Shown: positions 24,376 through 36,079, numbered from the stretch's first letter. The stretch is 64,000 bases of DNA from Atopsyche davidsoni (GCA_022113835.1 JAILWY010000021.1:1860001-1924000); one strand, 5' to 3'. A program made the numbers and translations. The notes: generated by a model from the sequence alone, not told the origin.

Positions 24376-25027
24376 GTATGAATTATATACCTAATATATA
24401 GATCAATCACTTACTACATATATACCTATATATTTTTTCTTAAAAACGGCCTATTTAATATATTCACACGTCAAAATCAATAAGTACCCATATTGGAAAT
24501 GCTTTGCTCTTGGGGGTATTATGCTGCGGTTTTTGATAAAACATCCGGTTCCGGTGCTGAAACGATCTTCCTAGGATTCAATGGATACTCGAAATTCAGC
24601 ATGTTTTAATAACAACGGTGGCCGAATCCTACAAACACATATAACACAACTGATTTATATTACACTAGCATCATAAAAATAAACAAACAAATTTTGTTCT
24701 AATTGAAGTACCGATGATTCGCAACCAAAAGAGACCATTAAATTTTATAATTTTTTTTTATATACTTTGACCTAACTTCAAAAATTTAATAGAATAGTAT
24801 ATTTAATAGAAACGCACTATCCCGATCAATAAAAAAAAATTGTTTAAAAAATAAACAAGAACGCAAAGTGTACAGTTAGGCTTAAATTATCAAGATAAAA
24901 CGTTGAATCGTTGCGTAACATATTTTCATCACACCAGTGCAGCATCAGAGGCGATCTGACGAGGAGACACCTGCACTGCGAGACGCAAATAAGCAATTTC
25001 CATTTTTTTTTTGCCGGCGATCGGCAG

Positions 25028-25137
25028 CCAAGAGCCCCGCGCCGCTACCTGCCGGCATTCCCGGCCGCGCATTCCCGGGAGGGCGGCCGCCTCGTGCTAC
25101 TTGACGCCGCCCTGTACCGATTCCTTCACACGTCAAG
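25028..25137 (+). other. Exon-like segment, plus strand
   Basis: A T-run (TTTCCATTTTTTTTTT) and GATCGGCAG acceptor precede 110 bp of GC-rich DNA ending CGTCAAG|GTACCA. One frame is open (contains GGRLVLLDAALYRF). The acceptor has extra bases between the T-run and the AG, and the donor is only fair. This could equally be a CpG-rich regulatory island. Confidence 0.18.
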
Positions 25138-25199
25138 GTACCATGCTTTAATTAGAGGTAACCGATTTAATCACGTGTATTTTTATTAAATAGAACGTA

Positions 25200-25594
25200 G
25201 GATAGGCAACGCCAAATAGCCTCCAGAACTCAGACCTGAGGAGAAGCCCACGGACAAGACAAGAACGGCACTGAAGAAGATCGAGAGCTGAAGAGCACGA
25301 GACACCATTTTCATGCTATTCAGGTTTCATGTTTTTCAGCGCATCAAATAACGGAGACGCTGTCTCCTTAGATAGTAAGGGACGAATGTCAGAGACGAAT
25401 AGAAGGGAGGGGAGGCAGACTGGGGAACAGCGAAAAGTGCGCTACCTGGGAAACCCCCCCTCACGAATGAATGAATTGTGTATGATTATTAGATATATTG
25501 TATATTATATATAAAAAGACCGACTGTCGGCACCCGGAAGTAGTACCACAGCGATGCTCGGGGCCGACAGTAATAAATAAATAAAATAAAAAAA
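25200..25594 (+). mobile_element. LINE-like 3' end (5'-truncated)
   Basis: A mixed-composition stretch ends in a hairpin, ACTGTCGG (25,523-25,530) pairing with CCGACAGT (25,564-25,571), directly followed by a TAATAAATAAATAAAATAAA tail. A 3' hairpin followed by a short A-rich repeat tail is typical of several LINE clades, where it is the reverse-transcriptase recognition site. No reverse transcriptase coding sequence is left, the 5' boundary is approximate, and no target duplication was found. Confidence 0.4.
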
Positions 25595-25622
25595 GAGTTG
25601 CTTTTTAATCGATGGTCTATAA

Positions 25623-25790
25623 CAGGGGTCGCAAAAGCGTCGACCGCTAACTATTCCTTGTCAACTGATTAGTTTGTGAGAACCAATCATTATTTTTTGA
25701 GTAAATTTTACCTTTTTTAGCATTAAACTACTGTACTTAAATTAAAAAAAACAGTTCGTCCGCAGTGATCAAAAGTTTGGCCTATAGTGA
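25623..25790 (+). mobile_element. Possible hAT-type MITE remnant
   Basis: The left edge CAGGGGTCGCAAAAGCGTCG resembles the CAGGGGT-type inverted ends of hAT elements. The right edge GTGATCAAAAGTTTGG resembles their usual AAAAGTTTGGG..CCCCTG end, but the final CCCCTG is missing. CTATA occurs just outside both edges and may be a decayed target duplication. Confidence 0.3.
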
Positions 25791-25847
25791 TGGCCTGGCC
25801 TGGTTTCTATATATAATGGTTAAAAACATAATTGATATTTTTTTTTT

Positions 25848-25900
25848 TTATATTGTTCCATTAACACCTTTTTTTTTATATTGTTCCATCAACACCTTCT
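25848..25900. repeat. Two-copy 28-bp tandem repeat
   Basis: TATTGTTCCATTAACACC and TATTGTTCCATCAACACC, each preceded by a T-run, are repeated with a 28-bp period. Confidence 0.75.
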
Positions 25901-25904
25901 TTCG

Positions 25905-26780
25905 TGTGATTAGAATTTTCGTGAGAGTCAAAACATCTTTGTAAACCGATTCTATTTCTAACCGATTAAATTTTTTGTGACTTTCTGATGCTAGAAAAAT
26001 AAATTATAAAATATATATTTCATGTATATCTGGAATTGATCAAATTTATTTTAATGTCTTACATTTTATTTCTTACGCGTATTCCATTGCACAAAAACTC
26101 TCACTTTATAAAAACCACGCATTCCACTAAGCCAACAGATAAATTATTATATTTATTAACGCCTGAAAGAATAATCCTCTTATCAAGCTGAAACATTTTA
26201 ATTGAAACAAAAGTAAAGGGCTCAGCTTACAGTGAACACCGCAATTTGAATTTATTGCCAGTCGAGTTGGGGAGAAAAAACACTCCCCTGTCTGGTAGAG
26301 CTACCGGCCCAGAGGTGCGGCCGCTGCACCGTCTCCACCCTGCCCGCCTCGACTTCATGATAAAGGACTCTCGCATATTTCAGTTTTTATACCTTCCACA
26401 CGAAAATACAACTATGTTTTTCTCTCAGATTTTCCAAAAAACACTTAAAAATAAAAACTCTAAAAATCGATTTTTTTCATTAAAATATATATATATATAT
26501 ATATAATTTTTGACTTTGACGAATACTTTTTTCAAACAAATCGCACTTCCAAATGTAATGCAAATATATTATAATCATATAAAAGTAGTCAGTCTTAAAA
26601 AAAACTATGTAGGAATAAATATATAAGCATCTAGTGACTTAACAGGCATCAAAATTAGATTTTTTGCTGTTATAAAGCTATCTAAGTATACAAACAATAA
26701 AATCATAATATATATTGTATATGGTCATAAATTAATAAATTACTCCATTTACTAGAGAAGATCTAACAATTTATGTGGAA
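25905..26780. other. AT-rich DNA with one GC island and (TA)n
   Basis: A GC island at about 26,240-26,360 and a (TA)n run at 26,485-26,506. The remainder is AT-rich and unassigned. The 86-codon plus-strand frame at 26,246 crosses the island and then AT filler, so it is probably chance. Confidence 0.5.
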
Positions 26781-26965
26781 TAATTGAATGATTTTTCCAC
26801 ATGTTAATTTTTATTGGTGACCGGTTTCGCTAACCTTTCACGTTGGCATTATCAAACTGACTTGATAATGCCACCGTGAAAGAGAAAGAGAAACTGGTCA
26901 CCAATAAAAATTAACACGTGGAAAAATCACTCAAGTATTCTATTTAAAATATTAAAATGGAATTC
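26781..26965. repeat. Fold-back repeat FB, copy 2 (near-perfect hairpin)
   Basis: The left arm from 26,781 (TGATTTTTCCACATGTTAA, TTTTTATTGGTGACCGG) is complementary to the right arm (CTGGTCACCAATAAAAATT, CACGTGGAAAAATCACTCAA). The inner bases CACGTTGGCATTATCAA and TTGATAATGCCACCGTG close the hairpin with a 4-5 base loop. Each arm, read from the centre outward, is one copy of a unit running TTGATAATGCCAACGTG, GAAAGGTTAGCGAAACCGG, TCACCAATAAAAATTAACA, so the whole is a head-to-head dimer. The right side continues to ATTAAAATGGAATTC as in the other copies. Confidence 0.85.
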
Positions 26966-27089
26966 AAGTACACAATGTCAAAAATATTGAGTATTTAAAT
27001 CGTGGTTTATTTGAGGTATTTATAATTATATTAATTTAGATTAATGTTAATCAGGATGCGTATTTATTTACCCATGCAGGTATTAGTAT

Positions 27090-27359
27090 GTTTATGTGAT
27101 TAAGCATATTTTTTCACACATTGAAAACGATTAAAGAAAACTCTCAGAAAATATCATCGTGACTTGTGAGGGATTCGAACCCACATCCCCAAGCTTTCAT
27201 GGCCGGTGCATTTATCCAACTATGCATAGTTGGATAAATGCACCGGCCATGAAAGCTTGGGGATGTGGGTTCGAATCCCTCACAAGTCACGATGATATTT
27301 TCTGAGAGTTTTCTTTAATCGTTTTCAATGTGTGAAAAAATATGCTTAATCACATAAAC
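27090..27359. repeat. Perfect 270-bp palindrome made of two tRNA-like units
   Basis: The two 135-bp arms are identical reverse complements by eye, with no spacer (centre between 27,224 and 27,225, ACTATG|CATAGT). On plus, the right arm carries CATAGTTGGATAAATGCACC (D-arm/A-box-like), CATGAAAGCTTGGGGATG, then GGTTCGAATCC (B box, 27,268-27,278) and CACAAGTCAC, which is the 3' part of a tRNA. A tail follows: GATGATATTTTCTGAGAG, TTTTCTTTAATCGTTTTC. The left arm mirrors it (B box on minus at 27,171-27,181). A related but diverged pair at 54 kb has the missing tRNA 5' end (GTGACTCGTTGG), which can pair with AGTCAC. So this is a tRNA-derived SINE-like unit, 5'-truncated and joined head to head. It may be a very recent event or an assembly fold-over. 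Confidence 0.9.
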
Positions 27360-27369
27360 GTATTTATAA

Positions 27370-30300
27370 TTATTATTTGCATTTTATTTAATGATATTGC
27401 AGTCAATAATCTCCACCCCATACAGTCATATAATAAAAAATATATATAAACAAGAATAGGCCTAGCAAATGACAGAAATACTTTGTTAAAATATATTTTT
27501 GTAAATGATTGGCTACTTGATTTTTTTTTTGTTTTTTCAACAATTTATAACAGAATTTGTGCGCGTACCACGGTTTGTTTTCCAGCGGCATCTCCATGCC
27601 CAAGCCGGCCGATCCCTGCGGCTCGGATGTCCAATTAACAAATGCGACGGTGTAGGAGGACGGAGGCCCACTTAGCGAGGCAAAAAATGGGACAAAAACC
27701 GACTCAATGCGGGAAATATTAATCCTTCTTAATCTGCTCAGGAGAACCACTGAAAATGGAAAACGCGATGTAAGAATACTCCGAATAAGTGCCCTAAATG
27801 AGACACATGCTTATGTTATTAAGCTTGTTGAGTAAGACTTCAATAGCAAAGCAATACTGAGTACACTCAATCGTGTTGTATTTAAATAAGTATACATGAA
27901 TATTTCAATATTCATGGAATTATATTTATATCTCAAAAAACTATAATTCATGACGATAACAACCATCGTTGCCTTATGAAAACGAACATTTTATTTTACC
28001 ATGCCTCGTTACATCTTCAATTTTAAAAAAAAAACCTATTAACGTATGTGAAAGGAGAACGCACATATTTTAACTCTTTGGTAAATTATTTGTAATATTT
28101 AAACTTTAAACTGTACAATGAACTGTGGGTTCGTACTTATCGTAGAACCTTCTGACTGTTAAAATCCGAGTTGTTACAAAAATTTATTTGCATTTCTCCA
28201 TAATTAAATAAATTAAATCTTCCAACGTCTTGGTGTCCTTTTTCAAACATCGAGGTTTCAGTCCACCCTCTGCAGCACTGAACATTCTCGTACGTCTGGC
28301 ATATCGGTAATATTTCACTACGGCGGGCGTAATGCCTGTAATTGGCGAAGGCTCTTGTTTTTCGGGACGCTTTTCCGGAAGCTTTGAGTAATGGCGGAAG
28401 GCGAGTATGAAAAATTACCCCCTGAGTTCTGTGTTCACCTGAGAACGCAGCCGGATTCGACGATGAAACCTTTTTTTAGCAACTATATTTGAACGTTTTA
28501 AACAATATTTGACGCGATTCAAGTATTTAAAATTTAATAAAATAATAAGTAATTCTTTTCAAAAAAATACTTATATTGATTATTCTATTAGTTTGTTGCA
28601 TTAGGTAGGTAGAGAAATTCAATAATTGAAATCTAAAAAATACACAAGGAACTATCTAAAATAAATCTAAATTAATGAAAGTATTTTATACTATCTTATA
28701 AATAAACGATTATATTTAAAATATATCTTAAATATTAACGATTAATTATATTTACATATATTCGATTACAATTGCCTTTATGTCATTTATATATTTTTAC
28801 AAATGCCTACTGATTGAGAAAATAATATTTTACTCAATTATTTTTGTGCAGTAGCAAATTTTTAAAAATAATAAATTGGTTGCAAAATTCACCCCTGCTC
28901 GCACCGGAATATCCGCTTGGAATTCATTGCGTGAACGAAAGTGTTTTTTATTGTTTTTTTTTGTGACTTCGTTAGAGTGCTACCGCGTGAGAATGGACGG
29001 ATAACTCAGTACGAAATATACAATTTTTTCACTTTAAAAACTTTAAACAGCAAACATTATAGTAAATATTTCTTGTGATGATCGAATTTCAATAGCCTAT
29101 TGAACATTGAAAATATATATTTTTTTAAATTTAAACGTTTTTTCTATTAACACAATAATATTAACCGCATTAGTAAAAAAAAAATAATAAATTATATAAT
29201 AGGACATATCTACAAAAATAGTCATAAAATTATCAAAAGTCTTAAACACTGAATTATTATTATTATATATTTTTATATACAATGTCCGACACTATAAAAT
29301 AAACAATTGATAGTAAGTAATTGAAAAAAAAACTAGAAACAATTAATATTGCTCACATAAAACCTGCATCCTATTTGTGCATACTACGTTTTGCAACAAC
29401 AAAAAAAATTAATTTACGTAAAACAAGTAAAAAGTATGCAAAGTAATTATTTGTTTCTATATAAAAATTTTAAAAATATTTCGTATGTATTTAGTATCCT
29501 TTTTCGTTGAAAAAAAAATTAAAAAATAAATCCGGGTATGAGTTATTTTGACCGTAGATAAACCAGCGCAGGGGTGACTTTGATCAAGTCTAGAGAATCT
29601 TCGCAAAGTGCGGAGAATAAACTGCGCCGTCCCCGGAGCCGCGTCTCTTGCCCCACCTGAGAGCCAACTGGATTAGGGGCTATCCTGATAGCTTCCCGCA
29701 GGGTTGCCAACCAAGTACCGTCAAGGAATGCTACCACTACGAACTGAAAGACATTGAATCTCAGATAATCTGAACAAGGAGTCTTAAAAACACTCAGTGA
29801 GAGAAGATTATGGGTGACTATTAATACAGCAGTAAATATTGTGTATAATTTTTAAACATCGATAATTTCCATACAATATTAACTATTTAAAGCAGCCACC
29901 ACTCAAATCAAGTTTTAATATTATTATCATAATAAATTAATCATTTATAACCCTACCTCAATAAAATCAAATTAAATATAAATAAGTATTTTTTTTTCAT
30001 TTAAATAACATACAAATTTGTTGTGTATGTAAAACGTCGTTTTAATTTTAAATTCGAATAAAACAATATTGTATTTTAAAAACAGTCATGCGTTTATATT
30101 CACAACCCTGACATACGGGGTGTATCAGTGCAAAAAAGCCTACCCTGATAGCAGTTCAGTACAGCGCTCCCCTGGGGTGCATGTCCGAGTTTATCATCCC
30201 TTTGACTAACGAAAGCCTTATCTGCACCAAATCTAATGCCGATCGCGGAGAGGGATGGTCCCACCAACCCCTACCAAGGCCCTCTGGGGGTTGCGTCACA

Positions 30301-33220
30301 TTTTTATCGGATTTACAGGAATATGCTACAAGATTTTTAGAACTATTCATAATATACTCGTGGTCACACACATATTAAAAATAACCAACAAAATATAAAA
30401 ATGATATTCAAACTAAAGATGTAAACTATTTTTATTAATATTACATAATAACACAATTTTTTTAAAAAGTCACTTTTACTTTCAATATTTTTGTTATGAA
30501 ATTAAACTGTTCAAATTTTCATCGTAAAAGCTCAATATAGGAGTAAATAGGTAAACCAACTTTACTTTTGTTCAATTAACATGATATACCATAAAAAAAA
30601 CTATGTTGATCTATACCAAAATAGTAAATAAAACAGCTGACGCAAAAGACATAGTCACTAAATACCTGGGGGCACACCTCACACAGAACAAAGAAAAACA
30701 AATCCTTCCCCGCAACAACACAATGTTTCCTAATCTGGCATTATAAGTCAGCCGCCAGTAAAGCAGGCCTTACACGGGCCCATAAAACGGCCGCAATCTC
30801 CCCGGGCTAAATTAAGTCGAGGAATTAGCCCTCTCACTTGCAGGCTAAGGACCGAGCCGGCTACCTGGTAATTAGTGTCGTTACCAGCCAAAAAAAACCT
30901 CCTCGGCCGAGTCCCCGCCGATAGCGTGAACTACCCTCTTCAGGAAGTAGTCGAGGTAATAGAGGTAAGCGCTTTGAATGCACAATGTGAAATTTCTTCT
31001 CTGGTGTTCTTAAGGAATACCATTTTAAGTATTGTGGGTGCAACGGTTAAGTGAACTATCGTACACGATTTACACAAATTATTTTCTTACAAAACTACAA
31101 GCCAAATAAATATTAAATATTTAAAAAATAAGTTTATGTTATAAATACTGTCATATTTTATCTAACACGAGATGTTAAGTGATTAGCTATCATGGTAGTA
31201 TCTGAACTATCGTATCGTGAAACCAATAGGTCGCCAGTGCTTTGATTTGAGCATAGTCAAAGGTCATATTGAATAACCAAAATCCCTTAAAATATACTTC
31301 TTGAACTTAGCTGGAAGTCCACGAACGCCAACACCAATTGTATAACTCTGAACCAAGTAGTAATTCTTAACGATGAAATTCCAGAAATGGATATGTTGAT
31401 TTCTGAATTTTTGTACATAAATCTGTTTGAAGTATCAAAGTCATATAAAAGACTTGATCAAATATTTTATAACTTAATATTTTTATTAATCCGATAACTA
31501 CAGAATAAAACACAGTCGAGCGTCGGTGGTTGGCTAAGAGACCTTTCCAGGAGCGGCGCGAGGCCCCAAGTCCCATTTTTCCATTACGTCAATGGGAGTA
31601 AGAGGGGACATTATTCTTCCGACGTTTCAATTGAGGAGCTGACCCCTGACGCCATTTCTTTCTAGAAGGTTCCTCTTACCTTGGGCGACGCACAATGACA
31701 GTAAGCAGACACAAAGAATTGGCGTTTCAAAGCCTTCAGCAGGTAGAGAATGAGGCTGGCTTGAATGCTTGAAGAAGCCTTCTGAGGTAGTTTAAAAATA
31801 AAAATATATATTTTTATTTATACATATATCGAAGTTTATATAGTTTAACATAAATTGTGATCATTAATACATAATAATAGTGTGTTTTTCACAAATCATA
31901 TTTGCATATAGATCAAAATATTTTTCAAAATACGGAATATTAACTGCGATTTCAAAACGCCACTTTTTGTAATATTTCTTCAAAATGTGTGCTTTTATAT
32001 ACTTTTTTATATTTTTCTGATATTTTTTTAATCTTCAATTAGAGTATCATCATGTAATTCTTTTCAAAAAATATTTAAAAAGTTATGTTTTCTATTTGAA
32101 AAATATGTATGCCACGCACTGTTTTCATTTAAAAAAGTCATTAAAAAAATTTCAGTCAAAATGATTTTTTACAAAAGTTGAACTACCTCCTGAAGGACGT
32201 GCCTCCGAGCAGAGCCCCATTTAACGTCGAACTGACCGAGTGGCTCTCATTTCAATTGCTGAAAAGTCGACAGGCTGCTGGGGCAGGAGGGTAGGACGGG
32301 GGAGGAAAAGGTTTGAACAGGTGCGGAGCAGGTCTCTTAGGCGAGTCTATCGGCCTGCTAGTAATCGTCCAAGATTCAACACTGCTGAAAATAGTTTTGT
32401 AAAAAAATAAAACTTTTTACGAAACAAAAGTATAGAATTCTAGATAGTTGGAAATATGTGATGACGCTTGTATGATTATTATAACACTGCATAATCGATA
32501 TAATAATAAAAATATTTCAACGTGAAAATAATAATGTCATAGTATTTTTAGTACCATAAATATGACAATAAACTTGTTTTGTACATAAACTGAAGAATGT
32601 CCAAAATAGACATTAGCAGTTGCATTGACTGGACAGTATCATCTTTTGTATATAAAATTTAAGCATTTTATCGTAAAATAAAACAATAATATTTTTTCGT
32701 ATCTACATAAATTTTCATTATAATATATTTATTTTAACTCAATGTTTAAATGAAACGCTTTATTGTTTTGTATTTTTTACAGTAGCGAAAATAATTGAAA
32801 AAATAATCATTCTAAAAGCAAAACCACACTGTGTGATGAAGACAGTAGATTTAATTTAATTTAACCACCACCGCCAGTAAAAAAGCAATAAAAACTCCTC
32901 GACCCCTTCACTTCTTCAGTAATTAAATAGTCCTTAAAACGTCGACTCATAAAACCTCCTGTGCTAACCCCCGCCCTGAGTGAGGATGAAGTCTAAAAGA
33001 GCTGAAAAGAGAATAGAAAATAATAAAAGGTGGCAGCAGGTGAGGCGACAAGTGGAATGGGAATTGCCTGCCTTTTTATTCTCTTTGCGGGTTGGTCGCC
33101 CATTTGTCACGCGGGGGCAGTGAGGTTGTAGTGCACCGGCCACAAGACGGGGTCCTGTCTGTCGGGTAGACAACCTTATAGGTGCTCGAATTTTTATTTT
33201 ATATATAAATAACGAATACG
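27370..33220. other. AT-rich non-coding block with GC islands
   Basis: GC islands lie at about 27,545-27,730, 28,260-28,460, 29,540-29,740, 30,080-30,300, 30,700-30,980, 31,500-31,790, 32,185-32,370 and 33,030-33,180. The 30.70-30.87 kb island (CCCATAAAACGGCCGCAATC, CTGGTAATTAGTGTCG) and the 31.62-31.76 kb island (minus-strand donor-like CTTACCTT at 31,675) are the most regulatory-looking. A 22-bp hairpin CATGAATATT..AATATTCATG lies at about 27,896. The open frames at 27,403-27,750 minus and 30,156-30,378 show no domains. Confidence 0.5.
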
Positions 33221-33229
33221 TATATACTA

Positions 33230-33440
33230 TATTTTTGAGTAAAATACTTGAGTGATTTTCCACATGCTCGTTTTTATTTGTGACCGGTTTCGCCAACCTA
33301 TCACGTTGGCATTATTAAACTGAGTTTGTGTTTGATAACAAACTCTGTTTGATAACGAAATAGCGAAACCGGTAACAAATAAAAACGAACATGTGGAAAA
33401 TCACTCAAGTATTTTACTCAAAAATATTAAAATGGAATTC
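33230..33440. repeat. Fold-back repeat FB, copy 3 (longest arms)
   Basis: The inverted repeat spans 33,230-33,426. TATTTTTGAGTAAAATACTT at the left is matched by its complement at the right, followed by GAGTGATTTTCCACATG and CGTTTTTATTTGTGACCGG in both arms. The left arm, read outward, contains GCCAAC-loop-GTTGGC then GAAACCGGTCAC, a perfect 6-bp stem followed by GAAAC as in hammerhead-type cores of Penelope-like elements. The right end runs into TATTAAAATGGAATTCCA, shared with the other two copies. Its extra 14-bp arm extension is not seen in copies 1 and 2. Confidence 0.85.
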
Positions 33441-34590
33441 CACCAAGTACACTCTGTCAAAAATATTGAATTTCTTAATACGTATATACTAAAAAAACTT
33501 ATAAATTAATTAAAAAAATATTTTGCGTTTAATATCAATTACCACTCCAATAGTCAAAATTGCTTTTACTCTCAACGGTATGGAATATATTTAAAAAATG
33601 TGCAGTCGTTCATCTTCAATCTTCAAAAAGTTTAGTCAACTCGTCTTAATAATATGTTATTATATAATGTAAATACGTCATCACTTTGAATGACTTCATA
33701 AAAAATATACTATTGAAGTAACTAATGACTTTTTAATTTTATAAATAAACTTCCCGATCTGCTTGGAATAGTTTGTGGGCGAGTCTGCGTCAAAAATATT
33801 ATAAAAATTAATTAATTTTATAAAAAAAATTCTTCACAACCATTTGGTTTGAACTACACCTGATATGATCTATCATCAAAAATTATCTTAAAATTTAAAA
33901 TCCTTAAATATTTATAACTACGTTTATGTTAATTTTAAGTTTCATATCAAGGTGATGCATTGAGAGGCTTGTAATAAATAAATCAAGTGATAAGTCATTG
34001 AGAATATATTATTGTATTTAATTCTAATTATCAAAAAGCCAAATCATATTTTTTTATTAATGGGCGAGCAAATTTTTTTGGATATTGTTAAAAAATAATG
34101 TAAATAAAAACCAACCAAATTATCTGTAAAAAGATAGTCTACTGAAATACTTAACATTTATATTTACAGTAAGGTAAAATGACAGGTGTGTTTCTCTATA
34201 AAATATGCAATCAATGCAACTTTCATTTACGACTCATTATACGTGCTCGACGCAAGGCTTCGTAAGACATTGCTTTCCCCGAGAAACAATTTCTCGCCCC
34301 TTCTCCGCACCCTCCTGAAACTATTACCTCCATCTGCATCCGATACTTAAGGTGTGCGACTCAATATCGCATTCTGAGTAATTGCATTGTGTGTAGTCCT
34401 TATAAAACGTTTCGGTGCTTATTATGCATGAGTTTATCAAAAAAATACTCAGCATATTTTTTTTTTTTATTTGAGATATCAAACCCACACCAACTGTTTG
34501 TCGTGGTCAACTTATTATTTATAATCTAAAAAAAATGTACTTACACTAATAAACACTTGTTATTAGGATTGTAATTATGTCGTAATAAAT
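33441..34590. other. AT-rich DNA, one weak GC island
   Basis: Mostly AT-rich with nothing recognised. A modest GC-richer patch at about 34,240-34,400 (GCTCGACGCAAGGC, CCCCGAGAAACAATTTC) has no gene signal. Confidence 0.5.
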
Positions 34591-34591
34591 A

Positions 34592-34982
34592 CAGTAATAC
34601 CCCGCTTTACGCGAGGGATACGTTCCGGGAAAAATCACGTATATAGGGGTTTACGATTAAACATAAATACATAGTCAAAAATTAATACAAAAAAATATGA
34701 ATCATTTACTTAACACAACACTTTATGCAGTATTACATGTTATTTTTTACTGAAAAATACATCTATTGTCTTTTGGGAAACGTTTCTTTTACGTTCTTGT
34801 TAAATACGTTCATAACACCCAACGCTGTTTTTAATTGTTAAGAAAAATCAATGACTACATTATGTTCATACACATTCTTAAAAAAGAAATTCGCGTTATG
34901 CGAGGCATTTTAATGCAAAATTTGAAATTCGCGTTATAGTGAAACAGCGCATAATAGGGTCGCGTAAAGCGGGGTATTACTG
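34592..34982. mobile_element. pogo/Tigger-like MITE
   Basis: The left end CAGTAATACCCCGCTTTACG and the right end, reversed, are identical over at least 22 bp (on plus the right end reads GCGTAAAGCGGGGTATTACTG). TA flanks both sides (34,590-34,591 and 34,983-34,984). The end sequence CAGTA.TACC.CGCTTTACGCGAG and the following GGATACGTTCCGGGAAAA match the style of pogo/Tigger elements. Subterminal AAATTCGCGTTATG occurs twice near the right end. At 391 bp with no transposase frame it is non-autonomous. Confidence 0.88.
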
Positions 34983-35149
34983 TACTGTCAAAAATACAAG
35001 TAGCGGGAATCTTGAAAAAAATATATAATTAGTTGTTTTAAGCACCGCCCATGGTTTTTATACATAATCGAAAAAATAAAAAAATAAACGTAATTAATTA
35101 ATATTATATTTCTCGTTTGGAAACAGTTCACTTCTTCCTGGAAACCATT

Positions 35150-35345
35150 TTAAATGGCGGAAAGCATCTTTACGATGCGATCGCGGGTTCGAGTCCTGCG
35201 TGGTGATTGCGTCCCGCCCGCCACACCTGAGTGTTGCGAACAATTTACATACATTTCCTGCAGCGGCAGACCCTCCGCACCTTTGCGGAGTGACGGCCGC
35301 AGGTTGTGTTCAGAGGTGCCTTTTTTACATTTAGAGTGAAGGTGA
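35150..35345 (+). other. GC island containing a tRNA 3'-half-like stretch
   Basis: GCATC-TTTAC-GATGC (35,164-35,178) is followed by a 4-base gap and GCGGG-TTCGAGT-CCTGC (35,183-35,199), a perfect 5-bp T-arm with the B-box consensus GGTTCGAGTCC. The anticodon-like loop is 5 rather than 7 bases and no D-arm or acceptor stem is found, so this is a tRNA pseudogene or SINE body, not a tRNA. The downstream GC-rich part (CTGCAGCGGCAGACC, GCGGAGTGACGGCCGC) is unassigned. Confidence 0.45.
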
Positions 35346-35349
35346 TTCT

Positions 35350-36075
35350 AATTTACATCTGAATACGACACACGGGGGTGCGAATTAAGCGCAGGTTGTA
35401 AATTTGTTTATTTGCATGTATAATGTACAGCCTGAAAATGCAAGGGATGATTACGCGTTCTTGTGATATCCCCAAAAGTCCTTCACGCATCAAGGTTAAT
35501 TAAATTTCATTTTATAGCCTGCTGGTACATTTTGAAAATGCTTTCAACTTAAATTTGGAAATACCTATATTATTTATCAATGAAATGAATAAATAAAGAT
35601 GTTGTATTGAAAAAACAAATTTGAAAAAAATGCTGTTATAATTTACTTGATTCCAACACGAAGCAAACAAGATATAAAAAAATCAGACATCTCCGTGTAA
35701 AATTAGCGATTTATCGCCGTGAGGTTTGTATTACATCTCTAATCACGTCTACCACCCAATATATCAAGGGAATATCATAGAGGCCGAGAACACTCACAGA
35801 CTGCAAAGAGGAAAAACGTCGTAAGGCCAACAGACATTTGTGGCTTTTGAACTGAATAAAGCAGTTAATAAATGAATATCAAATAAATTCAAAGATATAA
35901 TATATTCAAATTGATGTGACATTAATTAAAAAGTAAAAATACCTGAACTATTTCAATGTGAGACATGTTTATATTCAGCTCCTAAAATATACGTATTTAC
36001 TAACCAAAAGTTCAAATATTTTTTTAACTTTTAGCATCGTAGTGTACTTTGTCCAATTTTATTTATTTGCCTTAT
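35350..36075. other. AT-rich DNA, nothing recognised
   Basis: No repeat, gene or structured RNA is evident. Short mixed-composition patches at about 35,700-35,830 lack coding or splice signals. Confidence 0.45.
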
Positions 36076-36079
36076 TCGG

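Noticed and set aside
27222..27290. Functional tRNA gene within the palindrome
   Set aside because: The tRNA 5' end is cut by the palindrome centre and the T-stem has an extra base; it is a tRNA-derived repeat.
27403..27750. 115-codon minus frame
   Set aside because: It spans a GC island and then low-complexity AT DNA (KKQKKN, FLFIYIFYY); no family motif or splice support.
32964..33296. 110-codon minus frame
   Set aside because: Its N-terminus is made from fold-back repeat copy 3 and the rest follows an island; no domain is seen.
35164..35199. Functional tRNA gene
   Set aside because: A perfect T-arm, but the anticodon loop is too short and no D-arm or acceptor stem is present.
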